Shown here one piece after another: positions 1 through 9,532 of a stretch of 64,000 nucleotides of DNA (the stretch's first letter is position 1; each line of letters starts with the position of its first letter). The notes below the pieces were generated by a model, which made no database searches, was not told the DNA's origin, and saw nothing but the letters and a program-made list of their open reading frames with translations. The DNA is from Telmatospirillum siberiense (GTDB lineage: Bacteria > Pseudomonadota > Alphaproteobacteria > Rhodospirillales > Magnetospirillaceae). Both the position numbers and the translations under genes were made by a program. The stretch spans positions 51,212-115,211 of the forward strand of contig NZ_PIUM01000017.1 of the NCBI RefSeq assembly GCF_002845745.1, read 5' to 3'.

Positions 1-98
1 GACTACCCTGGGCGTTTGGTCCCGGAGGAAGCCGGAGGCGCAATAAATTCTCAAAGCCTCCGCTCGCGGACGGCGATCGCTGTGTTATCGTTCCGCTC

Positions 99-1160
99 AT
101 GCCGCACGCCACTCCCGCCGCCCTGTCGAAGCGCATCCTCGCCTGGTATGACCGAAACGCCCGCGTGCTGCCTTGGCGCGCCCCTCCCGGTCGAGTGGCG
201 GACCCTTACCACGTCTGGCTCTCCGAGATCATGCTTCAGCAGACCACGGTGGTTGCCGTGGCGCCTTATTTCCTGACCTTCATCAAGCGCTGGCCGACGG
301 TCAAGGATCTGGCCGCCGCCTCCCTCGACGACATCCTGACGGCATGGGCCGGACTGGGCTATTACGCCCGGGCCCGCAATCTGCACAAATGCGCCCAACT
401 GGTCGCGGAATGGCGGGATGGGGTCTTTCCCGACGAGGAGGAGGCCTTGCGCGGGTTGCCGGGGATCGGCGACTATACCGCCGCCGCCATCGCCGCCATC
501 GCCCACGGCCGCCCGGCCGTGGTCATGGACGGCAATATCGAGCGGGTGATCGCGCGGATGTTCGCCGTCACCGATCCCCTGCCGGCGGTGAAACCGAAAT
601 TGAAGGCCCTGGCGGCCGGTCTGACGCCCTCGTCGCGGCCGGGCGACTATGCCCAGGCGCTGATGGACCTGGGGGCCACGGTCTGCACGCCCCGGCAGCC
701 GGCCTGCGTGCTTTGTCCGTGGCTTCAGGATTGCGACGCCAGCCATCAGGGCATCGCCGATGAACTGCCCGCCAAGCTGGCCAAGCCGGCCCGCCCGACC
801 CGCCGAGGCCTCGCTTTCTGGACCTTGCGCAAGGATGGCGCCGTTCTGCTGCGCCGCCGGCCGGAAAGCGGTTTGCTGGGCGGCATGATGGAAATTCCGT
901 CGACGCCCTGGCGGGCCGAACCGTGGGATCTGGCCGAGGCGCGGGACTCCGCTCCGGTCGCCGCCGAATGGCGGCCCCTGTCGGGCATGGTCACCCACAC
1001 CTTCACCCATTTTCATCTTGAACTGCTGGTCGTGGCCGGAAGGGCCCGCACGCCGGAACTGGCCAAAGGGTTGTGGTGCCCGCTGGATGGTCTTGGGGAT
1101 CAGGCTTTGCCGACGGTCATGCGAAAAGTGGTTCGCCATGCGTTGGCCAAGGCGTATTAA
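99..1160 (+). CDS. mutY: A/G-specific adenine glycosylase MutY
   Basis: Removes adenine mispaired with 8-oxoguanine or guanine in base-excision repair. The 353-residue protein matches the usual ~350 length. Visible features: SEIMLQQT with the catalytic Glu at about residue 43; the helix-hairpin-helix LPGIGDYTA (about 120–128); catalytic Asp144 in VVMDGNIERV; and four iron-sulfur cysteines (C196, C203, C206, C212) in the C-x6-C-x2-C-x5-C spacing. A C-terminal MutT-like domain that recognises 8-oxoG begins near residue 230 (LLRRRPESGLLGGMMEIP). The ATG at 99 lacks an obvious Shine-Dalgarno, but the protein aligns in full from there. Its TAA stop lies inside a strong hairpin, so it is probably monocistronic at its 3' end. 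Identification is firm. Confidence 0.97.
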   Translation: MPHATPAALSKRILAWYDRNARVLPWRAPPGRVADPYHVWLSEIMLQQTTVVAVAPYFLTFIKRWPTVKDLAAASLDDILTAWAGLGYYARARNLHKCAQLVAEWRDGVFPDEEEALRGLPGIGDYTAAAIAAIAHGRPAVVMDGNIERVIARMFAVTDPLPAVKPKLKALAAGLTPSSRPGDYAQALMDLGATVCTPRQPACVLCPWLQDCDASHQGIADELPAKLAKPARPTRRGLAFWTLRKDGAVLLRRRPESGLLGGMMEIPSTPWRAEPWDLAEARDSAPVAAEWRPLSGMVTHTFTHFHLELLVVAGRARTPELAKGLWCPLDGLGDQALPTVMRKVVRHALAKAY

Positions 1161-1186
1161 GGGCCCGTTGACTAACGGGCCCTTAA
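1157..1186. terminator. Perfect hairpin overlapping the mutY stop codon
   Basis: A 13-bp perfect inverted repeat (1157–1169 with 1174–1186) around the loop GACT. The TAA stop of mutY is the start of the left arm. There is no clear U-tract, so it may block 3' exonucleases or act as a weak terminator. Confidence 0.6.
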
Positions 1187-1275
1187 GCCCGAGCGGCGTT
1201 TGAGCCCGCCGTAGCGGAGCAGGCGTCATATGGAATCTTAAGGGTTGGAGCGATTATTTCGCGACAGGCCTTAAG
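1186..1275. repeat. Composite intergenic repeat, copy 1
   Basis: Begins with AGCCCGAGCGGCGTTTGA (1186–1203). An imperfect hairpin follows, with outer arms CTTAAGG (1237–1243) and CCTTAAG (1269–1275) and a central AGCGATTATTTCGCG. The same two blocks recur near 42431–42481, and the first block recurs inverted at 12693–12710. It lies just upstream of the gene at 1296. Confidence 0.6.
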
Positions 1276-1295
1276 AACGCCAAAAGGGGATCCTC

Positions 1296-1907
1296 ATGCG
1301 TTTCGTACTTTCCGCCGTCTTGGGCGTTCTTTTTTGTTCTTCATTTTCCCTGGCCGGAGCGGAGCCGCCGCCGGCCAGCGAGCAGCTTTATATTCTGCCG
1401 CCGAAGGGCTGGACGGTCGGTTTCCACGAAGCCAAGGGCAACGTCGACGTCACCGAGGTGTTGCCGCCCGGGCAGACGTTGAAGAACTGGACCGAGATGC
1501 TGACCGTGCAGATGATCGGCGGCATGGGGGGCAAAGCGGCCCAGGACGTGCTGAAGGATCAGTTGGAAATCGTCAAGAATGCTTGCGAGGACATTGGCGC
1601 CGGGCAGGTCAGCCTGGCGGTGGAGAACGGCTTCGAAACGGCCATGCGAGCCGTCGCCTGTCCCAAGTCCAAGCAATGGGGCGACGGCGAGCTCAGCCTT
1701 TACAAGGTGATCAGCGGGCGCGACCGCGCCTATGTGATCTGGCGTTCCTGGCGCGGCCCCTCGTTCAGCAAGGACCATCTGCCGGTGCCCGCCGAGATGA
1801 CGACCGAATGGCTGGCCTTCATGCGTCAGGTCATGCTGTGCGACACGGCGGATCCCAAGCACGCCTGCCCCAGCCAATCCGGCAAGGGCGCCCCGGCCGC
1901 GAAATAG
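1296..1907 (+). CDS. Small secreted protein of unknown function
   Basis: A 203-residue protein with a clear Sec signal peptide (hydrophobic residues about 4–20, likely cut after LAGA near residue 22). The mature part (starting about EPPPASEQ) is soluble and mixed alpha/beta by composition. It has three cysteines in the mature region (ACPKSKQ, MLCDTADPKHACP), which could form a periplasmic disulfide. A good ribosome-binding site (AGGGGA) sits 6–8 bases before the ATG. No family is recognised. It is transcribed alone, with repeats on both sides. Periplasmic location is inferred from the signal only. Confidence 0.8.
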   Translation: MRFVLSAVLGVLFCSSFSLAGAEPPPASEQLYILPPKGWTVGFHEAKGNVDVTEVLPPGQTLKNWTEMLTVQMIGGMGGKAAQDVLKDQLEIVKNACEDIGAGQVSLAVENGFETAMRAVACPKSKQWGDGELSLYKVISGRDRAYVIWRSWRGPSFSKDHLPVPAEMTTEWLAFMRQVMLCDTADPKHACPSQSGKGAPAAK

Positions 1908-2023
1908 AGCGTTCATCCCGGACGACGGGGCTACGGCATTCGCACATCTTTTTTTCGGTGGAGAAAAATCTGTCGTCCGCGAGCCAAAGACGAAGCTATT
2001 CCTCAGTGGCACCGGCCTCCGTG

Positions 2024-2311
2024 CCCATAGGCGCCCGGATAAACCCTCGCCCCTTGGGGGATCGATGCCGTCCGGACGTCCACTGGACGTCCGGCGCGAA
2101 CGCGCCAGTGGCGCGTTCGTCGGTAATCGATGGTGGCCGCTTTAGCGGCCGGGTAAGGGGGACTTAGCGTCCGCGCGACATAAAGACTTGTTTGTTTCTG
2201 CACACTTTTTCCGCGCTCCCGCGCGTAAGTCCCCTCACCCAACTCGCTTCGCTCGTCCCCTCTCCCGCAAAGCGGGCGAGGGGATATTTTTCCTATCCTG
2301 GCGCCTATGGG
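2024..2311. repeat. Long palindromic intergenic element, copy A
   Basis: A roughly 290-bp imperfect palindrome bounded by perfect 12-bp inverted termini (CCCATAGGCGCC at 2024–2035, its complement at 2300–2311). The right half contains the conserved core (TTAGCGTCC…GACATAAAGAC…CACACTTTTTCCGCGCTCCC, about 2164–2220) and an arm rich in CCCTCACCCAACTCGC. The core and right arm recur at 51495–51704 and 63586–63787. It lies between convergent genes. This copy differs by a nested hairpin module in the left arm. Its reverse strand is open for over 100 codons, but that reading frame is a repeat artefact. Confidence 0.8.
2061..2131. repeat. Nested double-hairpin module inside copy A
   Basis: Two near-perfect 23-nt palindromes lie almost back to back. 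One is at 2072–2094 (11-bp arms around a single C), the other at 2097–2119 (11-bp arms around a single G). Both have CCA-N-TGG at the centre. They are framed by ATCGAT at 2061–2066 and 2126–2131. The module is absent from the other two copies of the parent element. Confidence 0.7.
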
Positions 2312-2447
2312 CCTCCGTTTTATCCAAGGCTGGCAATGCACTGATAAGACGACAAAATTAGCGATGCGTGAATCCGCCAGGCCGACGGGGGATGCTGCGG
2401 CGGTGGGACCGGCCTTCCATGCCGGTCCCGTGACATGAAGCGCGCCG

Positions 2448-4043
2448 CTACGCTTTTTTCAGGTTGGTGAAAAGGGCGAAGCCGTTCAGCATCCCCGTCA
2501 GGTTTCGCCGATAGGCGGTTGGCTGGAAATATTGTCCGGCCGGCACGAAGGGGACGTCCTGGACGGCCTGCAGCTGAATTTCGCCGGCCACTTTCTTCTG
2601 CTCTTCGAGGGTCTTGGCATCCAGCCAGCGTTCACGCAGGGATTCCAATGCCGGAGAAGAGGGCCAGCCCGGCGAGGCCTTCTCGCCGTTCGCCCGCAAG
2701 GCGGAATTGGTGGCCGGCGTCGCCATGTCGAGCCCGGACCAATAAGTGACGAAACAGCTCCAGCCCCCCTCGTCGACGGACCGCCGGTTGGTGCGGCGCT
2801 GAATCACGGTCCCCCAGTCTGAGGCCACGAAATCGAGGTTGATGCCCAGGTTCCGGAACATTTCGGCGACGACTTCGCAAACGGCGCTGATCCGCGGCAC
2901 GTCCTGCGCGGCCAGCATGACGACGCGCTCGCCCTTGTAGCCGGCGGCGGCGAGCTCTTTCTTGAGGGCATCCGTATTTTTGGGGCCGGCGATGGCGGCC
3001 AGGCCCTCACCGCTCCTCATCGGCGAGGTCGCGCTATAGAATCCGAAATTGGCGCTCCACAGGTCCTTCTCGCTGCCGGCGACGGCGGTCATGCAGTCCA
3101 CCTGGTTGACCGCCTTGAGGATGATCCGCCGGATGGCCGGATTGTTGAACGGCGCCTGGGTGTGATTCATCGCCAGCTGGGCGACCATGCCGTTGTGATC
3201 CTTGATTTCGACCGTGATGTCCTTGCTTTTGCGCAGCGTGGGCAGCAGGTCGATCATCGGGGCCTCGACCCAGTCCACCGAACCGGTCTGCAAGGCGGCG
3301 ACGGCGGTGGCGGCGTCGGGGATCACCTGGAATTCGACGCGATCGAAATAGGTCACCTTCGGACCGGCGGTGAAACTGGCCGCGCCGGAGCCGCGGGGGG
3401 CATAGCCCTCGTGGCGGGCGTAGACATGGCGCGCGCCCGCCACCCGTTCCTCGGTCAGATAGCGGAAGGGGCCGCTGCCGACCACCTCCGTGATCTGTTT
3501 GAAGGGATCGGTCATCGCCAGGCGTTCCGGCATCATCGCCGCCACCATGGCGCTGGGACGGGCCAAGGCGTCGGGCAGCATGGGGAAGGGCTTTTTCAGC
3601 CGAAAGACAATGGTGCGATCGTCTTTTGCCGTGATTTCGTCGGTGGCGGCCATCAAGGCCTGCCCGAAGGCGTCGCGCACGCCCCAACGCTTGATGGAGG
3701 CGACGCAATCGCGGGCCAGAACCTTGCTGCCGTCGTGGAAGAGCAGACCGGAGCGCAAGGTGAGCGTCCATAGCTTACCGTCGTTCTCGACGGTGAATCC
3801 CTCGACCATCTGCGGCTGGGCGGTCAAATTGTCGTCCAGTCCGAACAGGGTGTCGAACACCAGCAGGGCGTGGGTGCGGGTGGTGTAGGCGGTGGTCCAG
3901 ACGGGATCGACGATCGCGATGTCGGCATAAGGGACGAAGCGCAGGATGCGCGTGCTGTCCGCCCGGGCGAGACGCGGGATCGAAAAGGCGGCGGTGCCGC
4001 CGGCGGCGACGGCGGACATTTTCAGAAACTGACGTCGATCCAT
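2448..4043 (-). CDS. Peptide-type ABC transporter, periplasmic substrate-binding protein (SBP family 5)
   Basis: Captures substrate in the periplasm for the ABC transporter encoded by the four genes upstream. The 531-residue protein opens with a twin-arginine signal (DRRQFLKMSAVAAGG, cut after about RLARA), so it is probably exported folded. The mature protein has the family 5 pattern: a strand near DPVWTTAYTTR, then MVEGFTVENDGKLWTLTLR and LLFHDGSKV, typical of DppA/OppA/GsiB. The ATG at 4043 is chosen because the Tat signal begins there and GGG-AA lies just upstream; longer readings only extend into the spacer after the ATPase gene. It is the last gene of a seven-gene operon that starts with a GntR regulator and a gamma-glutamyltransferase. 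That suggests peptides or gamma-glutamyl compounds as ligand (inference). Confidence 0.93.
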   Translation of the reverse strand: MDRRQFLKMSAVAAGGTAAFSIPRLARADSTRILRFVPYADIAIVDPVWTTAYTTRTHALLVFDTLFGLDDNLTAQPQMVEGFTVENDGKLWTLTLRSGLLFHDGSKVLARDCVASIKRWGVRDAFGQALMAATDEITAKDDRTIVFRLKKPFPMLPDALARPSAMVAAMMPERLAMTDPFKQITEVVGSGPFRYLTEERVAGARHVYARHEGYAPRGSGAASFTAGPKVTYFDRVEFQVIPDAATAVAALQTGSVDWVEAPMIDLLPTLRKSKDITVEIKDHNGMVAQLAMNHTQAPFNNPAIRRIILKAVNQVDCMTAVAGSEKDLWSANFGFYSATSPMRSGEGLAAIAGPKNTDALKKELAAAGYKGERVVMLAAQDVPRISAVCEVVAEMFRNLGINLDFVASDWGTVIQRRTNRRSVDEGGWSCFVTYWSGLDMATPATNSALRANGEKASPGWPSSPALESLRERWLDAKTLEEQKKVAGEIQLQAVQDVPFVPAGQYFQPTAYRRNLTGMLNGFALFTNLKKA

Positions 4044-4057
4044 TGTTTTTCCCTTCT

Positions 4058-5056
4058 TCAAACGGTGGCATCCCGGGTCATGGCGGAAATGTCGTCCAGA
4101 TGGCAGGCCGCCCAATGACCGGGGGCGATCTGACGGAGATCCGGTTCGATCCGCCGGCATGTTTCCCCGGCCAGCGGGCATCTGCCGTGAAAGCGGCACC
4201 CCGGCGGCGGGTCGATGGGACTGGGAACGTCGCCGACCAGGGTCACCCGCCGGCGACGGGTTTCCGGATCGGGTGTCGGCAAGGCCGACATCAGGGCGAC
4301 CGTATAAGGATGCCGGGGATCGCCGAAAATTTGCCGGCGTTCGCCGATCTCGACGATCTTGCCGAGATACATGACGGCGATCCGCTGCGTCATATGTTCG
4401 ACGATCGCCAGGTCATGGCTGATGAAGAGCAGGGCCAGCCCCAGGTCCCGTTGCAGATCCTGGAGCAGGTTGACGACCTGCGCCTTGACCGAGACGTCGA
4501 GCGCCGAGACCGCTTCGTCGCAGATGATCAGATCCGGTTTCGCGGCCAGGGCGCGGGCGATGCCGATGCGCTGACGCTGGCCTCCGGAAAATTCGTGAGG
4601 CAGGCGTCCCAGCGAATCGCGGGGCAGTTGCACCATATCCATCAATTCACCGAGTCGCCTCTCCAGATCCTGTCCCGTCGCCAGGCGGAAATTGCGGATC
4701 GGCTCGGCCAGGATGTCGCGGACCCGCATGCGCGGATTGAGGCTGGAAAACGGGTCCTGGAAGACGACCTGGATGCGTCGGCGCACGGGATGCAGGCTGG
4801 CTTGCGAAATGTCGTCGATGCGCCGGCCATCCAGAACGATCTGGCCCATGGTGATGTCGACCAGACGCAGGATGGCGCGGCCCACGGTGGACTTCCCGCA
4901 GCCCGATTCGCCGACCAGCGACAGGGTTTCCCCGCGATCGACATGGAAGGACAGGCCGTCCACCGCATGGACCACCGACTTGGGGCGACCCGACAGGGTG
5001 CGGCCCACGGGGTAATGCTTGACCAGGTCGTTGACTTGCAGAAGCGGATTGCTCAT
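4058..5056 (-). CDS. Peptide ABC transporter ATP-binding protein (DppF/OppF type)
   Basis: One of two ATPases powering the peptide importer. Walker [10 protein letters not shown], the ABC signature [15 protein letters not shown], Walker [14 protein letters not shown] and the H-loop [12 protein letters not shown] are all intact. A C-terminal oligopeptide-ABC tail (from about residue 245, with [17 protein letters not shown]) carries the cysteine pattern that binds a 4Fe-4S cluster in this subfamily. The 332-residue length is normal. The ATG at 5056 overlaps the stop of the upstream ATPase gene by four bases (ATGA), indicating translational coupling. Cytoplasmic side of the inner membrane. Confidence 0.95.
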   Translation of the reverse strand: MSNPLLQVNDLVKHYPVGRTLSGRPKSVVHAVDGLSFHVDRGETLSLVGESGCGKSTVGRAILRLVDITMGQIVLDGRRIDDISQASLHPVRRRIQVVFQDPFSSLNPRMRVRDILAEPIRNFRLATGQDLERRLGELMDMVQLPRDSLGRLPHEFSGGQRQRIGIARALAAKPDLIICDEAVSALDVSVKAQVVNLLQDLQRDLGLALLFISHDLAIVEHMTQRIAVMYLGKIVEIGERRQIFGDPRHPYTVALMSALPTPDPETRRRRVTLVGDVPSPIDPPPGCRFHGRCPLAGETCRRIEPDLRQIAPGHWAACHLDDISAMTRDATV

Positions 5057-6042
5057 GACGGCGCCTCCTCCCTGAGCGCCTGGTGGCAGGCGGCGAAATG
5101 GCCCGGGGCCTTGGTTTCGAGCCCGGGGGCGATGGTCCGGCAGATCTCGTCGGCCTGTGAACATCGGCCGGCGAACACGCAACCGGTAATGCGGTTCTTG
5201 AGGCTTGGCACCTGGCCGGGGATTTCCGCCAACCGCTCCTGGCGGCCGGTGAGCGACGATCCCAACCGGGGAATCGCACCCAGCAATCCCCGGGTATAGG
5301 GGTGGCGGGGCGTCTTGAACAACTGGGCGACCGGAGCCTCCTCCACCTTGCGTCCGGCATACATGACCATGACCCGTTCGGCCATTTCGGCGACCACTCC
5401 GAGGTCGTGGGTGATCAACACGATGGCCGCTCCCACGCGTTGCTTCAGGTCGCGCATGAGGTCAAGGATTTGCGCCTGGATGGTCACGTCCAGCGCGGTG
5501 GTCGGTTCGTCGGCGATCAAAAGCCTGGGGTTGCAGGCGAGGGCGATGGCGATCATCACCCTTTGGCGCATTCCTCCCGACAATTCGTGGGGATAGCAGG
5601 CAATCCGCCGGGCAGGCTCGGAAATCCCGACAAGGGTCAGCATTTCGATGGCCTTGGCCCGGGCCTCGGCGGCCGACAGGCCCTGATGCAGACGCAATGT
5701 TTCGCCGATCTGGTATCCGATGGTCAGGACGGGGTTGAGGCTGGTCAACGGCTCCTGAAAGATCATCGAAATATCGTTGCCGCGGATGGAGCGCATTTCG
5801 CGCTCCGGCAGGCCGAGCAGGTCGCGGCCGTCGAAACGGATGGATCCCGCGATGCGTCCGGCCGATGGGGGGATCAGGCGCATCAGCGACATGGAGGTAA
5901 CCGATTTTCCGCAGCCGGATTCGCCGACGATGGCCAGCGTTTCGCCTTCCTCGACATGGAAGCTGACGCCCTCGACCGCCCGGTTGACTCCCTCCGGGGT
6001 GCGGAAATGGGTCTGGAGATTTTCGACTTCGAGCAAGGCCAT
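5053..6042 (-). CDS. Peptide ABC transporter ATP-binding protein (DppD/OppD type)
   Basis: Partner ATPase of the DppF/OppF-type subunit. It has Walker [12 protein letters not shown], the signature [15 protein letters not shown], Walker [15 protein letters not shown] and the switch [11 protein letters not shown]. The C-terminal oligopeptide-ABC tail includes [14 protein letters not shown]. Length is 329 residues. The ATG at 6042 starts [13 protein letters not shown], the canonical beginning of this family. The gene follows the second permease by four bases. Confidence 0.95.
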   Translation of the reverse strand: MALLEVENLQTHFRTPEGVNRAVEGVSFHVEEGETLAIVGESGCGKSVTSMSLMRLIPPSAGRIAGSIRFDGRDLLGLPEREMRSIRGNDISMIFQEPLTSLNPVLTIGYQIGETLRLHQGLSAAEARAKAIEMLTLVGISEPARRIACYPHELSGGMRQRVMIAIALACNPRLLIADEPTTALDVTIQAQILDLMRDLKQRVGAAIVLITHDLGVVAEMAERVMVMYAGRKVEEAPVAQLFKTPRHPYTRGLLGAIPRLGSSLTGRQERLAEIPGQVPSLKNRITGCVFAGRCSQADEICRTIAPGLETKAPGHFAACHQALREEAPS

Positions 6043-6046
6043 GGCG

Positions 6047-6937
6047 TCAAACCCCCTTGACCATGCGCGGGTCCAGCGCGTCGCGCAGCCCATCGCCCAG
6101 CAGATTGACCGCCAGCACGGTGGTCGACAGGAAAAGGGCGGGGAAAAAGACGATGTAGGGCTTGACCTGCCAAAGGGCCCGGCCCTCGGCCATGATATTG
6201 CCCCATGACGGAATGGATGGCGGCGTGCCGGCCCCGACGAAGGACAGAATGGCTTCGAGGATCATGGCGCTGGCGCAGATGTAGGTGGCCTGCACCGTCA
6301 TCGGGGCCAGGGTGTTGGGCAGGATGTGGCGGAAGATGATCATCGGGGTTCGCGTGCCGCAGGCGATCGCCGCATCCACATAGGGCTGATCGCGCAAGGA
6401 CAGCACGACGCCCCGGATCAGGCGCGACACCCTAGGGATTTCCGCGATGGTGATCGCCAGGATGACGTTGCCCATGCTGCCCCGGGACAGGGTCATCAGG
6501 GCGATGGCCAGCAGAACCGGCGGAATCGACATCAGCCCGTCCATGGCCCGCATGATCAGCCCGTCGCTCCAGCGCACGAAGCCGGATACCAGGCCGATGG
6601 CGAGCCCGACCAGGGACGACAGCAGTGAGACGCCGAAGCCGACCATCAGCGAGGCGCGCGTTCCGTAGATCACGCGGGAATAGATGTCTCGTCCCAGTTG
6701 ATCGGTTCCGAACCAGTTGTTTCCCGAAGGGGGCCGAAGGCGCCGCGCCGGCGCTAATGCGCCTGGATCCAGGGTTCCGAGCCAAGGCGCCAGGACGGCC
6801 GTCAGAACCAGCAGCAGCAACAGTCCCGCCCCCAACACCAGCGTCGGATGCCGTGCGATGAAAGTACGGACGGGGCCCCTGCGGCGGATGGGCGGCAGGA
6901 TATCGGGCAAAGCCTCGGCGACCGCGAGGTTTGCCAT
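6047..6937 (-). CDS. Peptide ABC transporter permease (DppC/OppC type)
   Basis: Inner-membrane channel subunit of 296 residues. An N-terminal cytoplasmic segment is followed by a first membrane helix (about 32–54), a periplasmic stretch with the family motif [18 protein letters not shown] (about 85–102), and five further helices. The EAA-type cytoplasmic loop that docks the ATPases is near [18 protein letters not shown]. The ATG at 6937 is preferred: the only longer option is a TTG at 7000 that overlaps the previous gene by 37 bases with no ribosome-binding site. Spacing to the upstream permease is 26 bases. Confidence 0.94.
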   Translation of the reverse strand: MANLAVAEALPDILPPIRRRGPVRTFIARHPTLVLGAGLLLLLVLTAVLAPWLGTLDPGALAPARRLRPPSGNNWFGTDQLGRDIYSRVIYGTRASLMVGFGVSLLSSLVGLAIGLVSGFVRWSDGLIMRAMDGLMSIPPVLLAIALMTLSRGSMGNVILAITIAEIPRVSRLIRGVVLSLRDQPYVDAAIACGTRTPMIIFRHILPNTLAPMTVQATYICASAMILEAILSFVGAGTPPSIPSWGNIMAEGRALWQVKPYIVFFPALFLSTTVLAVNLLGDGLRDALDPRMVKGV

Positions 6938-6963
6938 CGTCCGGTCGGGGGATGGGAACTGGG

Positions 6964-7905
6964 TCAATAGCGGATCCTCGGGTCGAGAAGGTTGTAGCAA
7001 AGGTCGATCAGCAGGTTGATCAGCACGTAAGTGCCGCTGCAGAGCAGCACGACGCCCTGGATGACCGGATAATCGCGATGGAGGATGGCGTCGATGGTGA
7101 GGCGGCCAAGTCCGGGAATGGCGAAGACGCTTTCCGTCACGACGGTTCCGCCGATCAACAGCGCGATTCCCAGGCCGATGACGGTCACGATCGGAACCGA
7201 GGCGTTCTTCAGGGCGTGGATCATCAGGATACTGGCGGATCCCAGCCCCTTGGCCCGTGCCGTGCGGACATAGTCCTGGGTCAGCACTTCGAGCATGGTG
7301 GCCCGGGTAATGCGGGCGATCAGGGCCACATAGACGCAGCCCAGCGACGCCGAGGGCAGGATCAGGCGGGACAGCCAGGGCCAGAGACCATCATCCATCG
7401 GGACATAGCCCTGGACCGGCAGCCAGTCGAGGTTGAGCGCGAAAACATAGGCCAGCATATAGCCGACCACGAAGACCGGCAGGGAGAAGCCCAGCACCGC
7501 CAGCGCCATCAGAAAGCGGTCGATGAGGCTTCCCGCCTTCCAGGCCGCGATCACCCCCATGGGAACGGCCAGTCCGACCGAGACGAGCATGGTCATCCCC
7601 ATCAGGGACAGGGTCGGACCGACGCGCTGGCCGATCAGCATCGTCACCGGCTGGTCGCTGAAGATCGATTGCCCCAGGTCGCCGTGCGCCAGTCGCCACA
7701 GCCAATTCCAGAATTGGACCGGAAAGGGACGGTCGAGGCCCAGGCTGGCGCGGATGCGGGCGATGTCGGCGATACTGGCCTGATCGCCGGCGATCATGGC
7801 GGCGGGATCTCCGGGGACCACGAACAACAGGCTGAAGACGAACAGGCCGACCAGCAGCATCACCGGGACCGTCGTCAACAGGCGTTTCAACAGGTAGATC
7901 AGCAT
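6964..7905 (-). CDS. Peptide ABC transporter permease (DppB/OppB type)
   Basis: Inner-membrane permease of 313 residues with the canonical start MLIYLLKRLLTTVPVMLLV (first helix) and the family motif GLDRPFPVQFWNWL in the first periplasmic loop. The cytoplasmic coupling loop lies at QDYVRTARAKGLG, and the C-terminus ends NLLDPRIRY as in DppB/GsiC. A GAAGGA ribosome-binding site precedes the ATG. It lies 32 bases after the gamma-glutamyltransferase gene in the same operon. Confidence 0.95.
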   Translation of the reverse strand: MLIYLLKRLLTTVPVMLLVGLFVFSLLFVVPGDPAAMIAGDQASIADIARIRASLGLDRPFPVQFWNWLWRLAHGDLGQSIFSDQPVTMLIGQRVGPTLSLMGMTMLVSVGLAVPMGVIAAWKAGSLIDRFLMALAVLGFSLPVFVVGYMLAYVFALNLDWLPVQGYVPMDDGLWPWLSRLILPSASLGCVYVALIARITRATMLEVLTQDYVRTARAKGLGSASILMIHALKNASVPIVTVIGLGIALLIGGTVVTESVFAIPGLGRLTIDAILHRDYPVIQGVVLLCSGTYVLINLLIDLCYNLLDPRIRY

Positions 7906-7937
7906 TGCTTTTCCTTCTTCCTGTTCCGATGGCGCAT

Positions 7938-9530
7938 CTAATAGCCCAGGGCGCAGCCGTCCTTGCGGGGGTCGGACGCGCCGGTCAAAGTGCCGTTTTC
8001 CCAGTCGATCATGATCGACTGGGCTCCGCCGATGGGCGCGGCTGGTTCGGTGAGCCGGAAGCCGCGTTCGGCCAGCGCGGAACGGGTGGCGGACGGCAGG
8101 GTATGTTCGGCGTCCACCTCGCCCGAGCCCGGTTTGGGAAACAGGCGCGGCAGTTCCATGGCCGATTGCATGTCCATGCCGTAATCCAGGACCCTGGAGA
8201 GGAAATAGGCATGCCCCATGGCCTGATAATGGCCGCCCATGACGCCGAACGACATATGCACACGCCCGTTTTTGGTCACCATTCCCGGGATGATGGTGTG
8301 CAACGGTCGCTTGCCGGGCGCGATGGTGTTGGGATGGCCCGGTTTCACCACGAATCCCTGGCCCCGGTTATGCAGCAGCACGCCGGAGGCGGGCGCCGCG
8401 ATGGCGCTGCCGAACGGGTTGAATAGAGAGTTGATGAAGCTGACGGCGTTGCGATCCTTGTCGACCACCGTGATATAGACGGTGTCCCGATGTTCGGGCG
8501 GCGCGAAGCAGGGAAGGGTCTCCACCGCCCGCTTCGGGTCGATGACGGCGCGCAACCGGTCGGCCAGGGCGTCGGAAAGCAGCCAGTCGGTGGGGACGGG
8601 AGCCTGATCCGGATCGGCCAGCACCGCGTCGCGGACCGAGTAGGCCAGGCGGGTCGCTTCGATCTCCCGATGCAGGCGTTCCACCGACATCGGTTCGCCC
8701 TCGGCTCGGAAGCCCCTCAAGATGTTGAGGATCAGCAGGGCGATGATGCCCTGTCCATTGGGGCCGCATTCGTGGATGTCGTATCCCCGGAAGGTGGTTT
8801 TCACCGGCGTGAAGTAATTGCCCCGGGCCGATTTGAAATCATCGAGGGTATGGAGTCCGCCCTTGGCGCGCAGACAGTCCACCAGTTCCGCCGCCACCGC
8901 GCCCTGGTAGAAAGCATCGCGACCGGCGGCGCCGATTGCTTCCAGGGTGTCGGCGAGCCGGGTTTGCCGATGCTTTTCGCCGGCATGCGGCGTCCGCCCG
9001 TCCGGCAGAAAGATGGCCGCCGTGTTCGGATCTTTCGCCAGCAGATCCTTCTGCGCCGCCCAATCGAAGGCGACGCGGGGGGTGATGGCATAGCCATCCC
9101 GGGCCAGGGCGATGGCGGGGCGCAGCACCTCTTCCATGCTCTTGCGTCCATGGTCGGCGATCAGCCGCGTCCAGGCGTCCACCGCCCCGGGGATGGTCAC
9201 CGCATGGGGGGAATGCCTGGGGATCTCGGTAAAGCCGTTCTCCCGATACCACTCCGGGGTGGCGGCGGCCGGCGCCCGGCCGGATCCGTTGTAGGCGATC
9301 AATCGATCGCTGCCGGCGGGAGAGAAAAGCGCGAAACAATCGCCGCCGATCCCGGTGGAGCCCGGTTCCACCACGCATTGCACGGCGCAGGCGGCGACCG
9401 CGGCATCCATGGCGTTGCCTCCGGCGGCGAGCATATTGACGGCGGTCAATGTGGCCAGGCCGTGGGAGGTGGCGGCCATGCCGTTGCAGGCGACCACCTG
9501 GGAGCGGCCGGGTGACTGGAAGTCTCGCAT
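7938..9530 (-). CDS. Gamma-glutamyltransferase family protein (Ntn hydrolase, YwrD-like)
   Basis: Cleaves gamma-glutamyl bonds (for example in glutathione or gamma-glutamyl amines) by hydrolysis or transfer. In the family the precursor self-cleaves at a conserved Thr. Here that Thr is 350 in RDTVYITVVDKDRNAVSF, giving a large subunit of ~349 and a small subunit of ~180 residues. The N-terminal AAGGNAMDAAVAACA and GSTGIGGDCFALF motifs and the PNGQGIIALLILNIL segment match the family. There is no signal peptide at the chosen start (MRDFQSPG, 530 residues), so it is probably cytoplasmic and acts after import. The gene starts 2 bases after the GntR regulator stop and leads into the transporter genes. 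The context suggests import and degradation of gamma-glutamyl compounds (inference). Confidence 0.93.
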   Translation of the reverse strand: MRDFQSPGRSQVVACNGMAATSHGLATLTAVNMLAAGGNAMDAAVAACAVQCVVEPGSTGIGGDCFALFSPAGSDRLIAYNGSGRAPAAATPEWYRENGFTEIPRHSPHAVTIPGAVDAWTRLIADHGRKSMEEVLRPAIALARDGYAITPRVAFDWAAQKDLLAKDPNTAAIFLPDGRTPHAGEKHRQTRLADTLEAIGAAGRDAFYQGAVAAELVDCLRAKGGLHTLDDFKSARGNYFTPVKTTFRGYDIHECGPNGQGIIALLILNILRGFRAEGEPMSVERLHREIEATRLAYSVRDAVLADPDQAPVPTDWLLSDALADRLRAVIDPKRAVETLPCFAPPEHRDTVYITVVDKDRNAVSFINSLFNPFGSAIAAPASGVLLHNRGQGFVVKPGHPNTIAPGKRPLHTIIPGMVTKNGRVHMSFGVMGGHYQAMGHAYFLSRVLDYGMDMQSAMELPRLFPKPGSGEVDAEHTLPSATRSALAERGFRLTEPAAPIGGAQSIMIDWENGTLTGASDPRKDGCALGY

Positions 9531-9532
9531 GT

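Noticed and set aside
2003..2341. Open frame of 112 codons on the minus strand, with a sister frame at 51504–51761 giving a similar peptide (ISPRPLRGRGDERSELGEGT)
   Set aside because: Both are translations of the long palindromic element. The similarity is due to the DNA repeat and not to a protein family; no ribosome-binding site.
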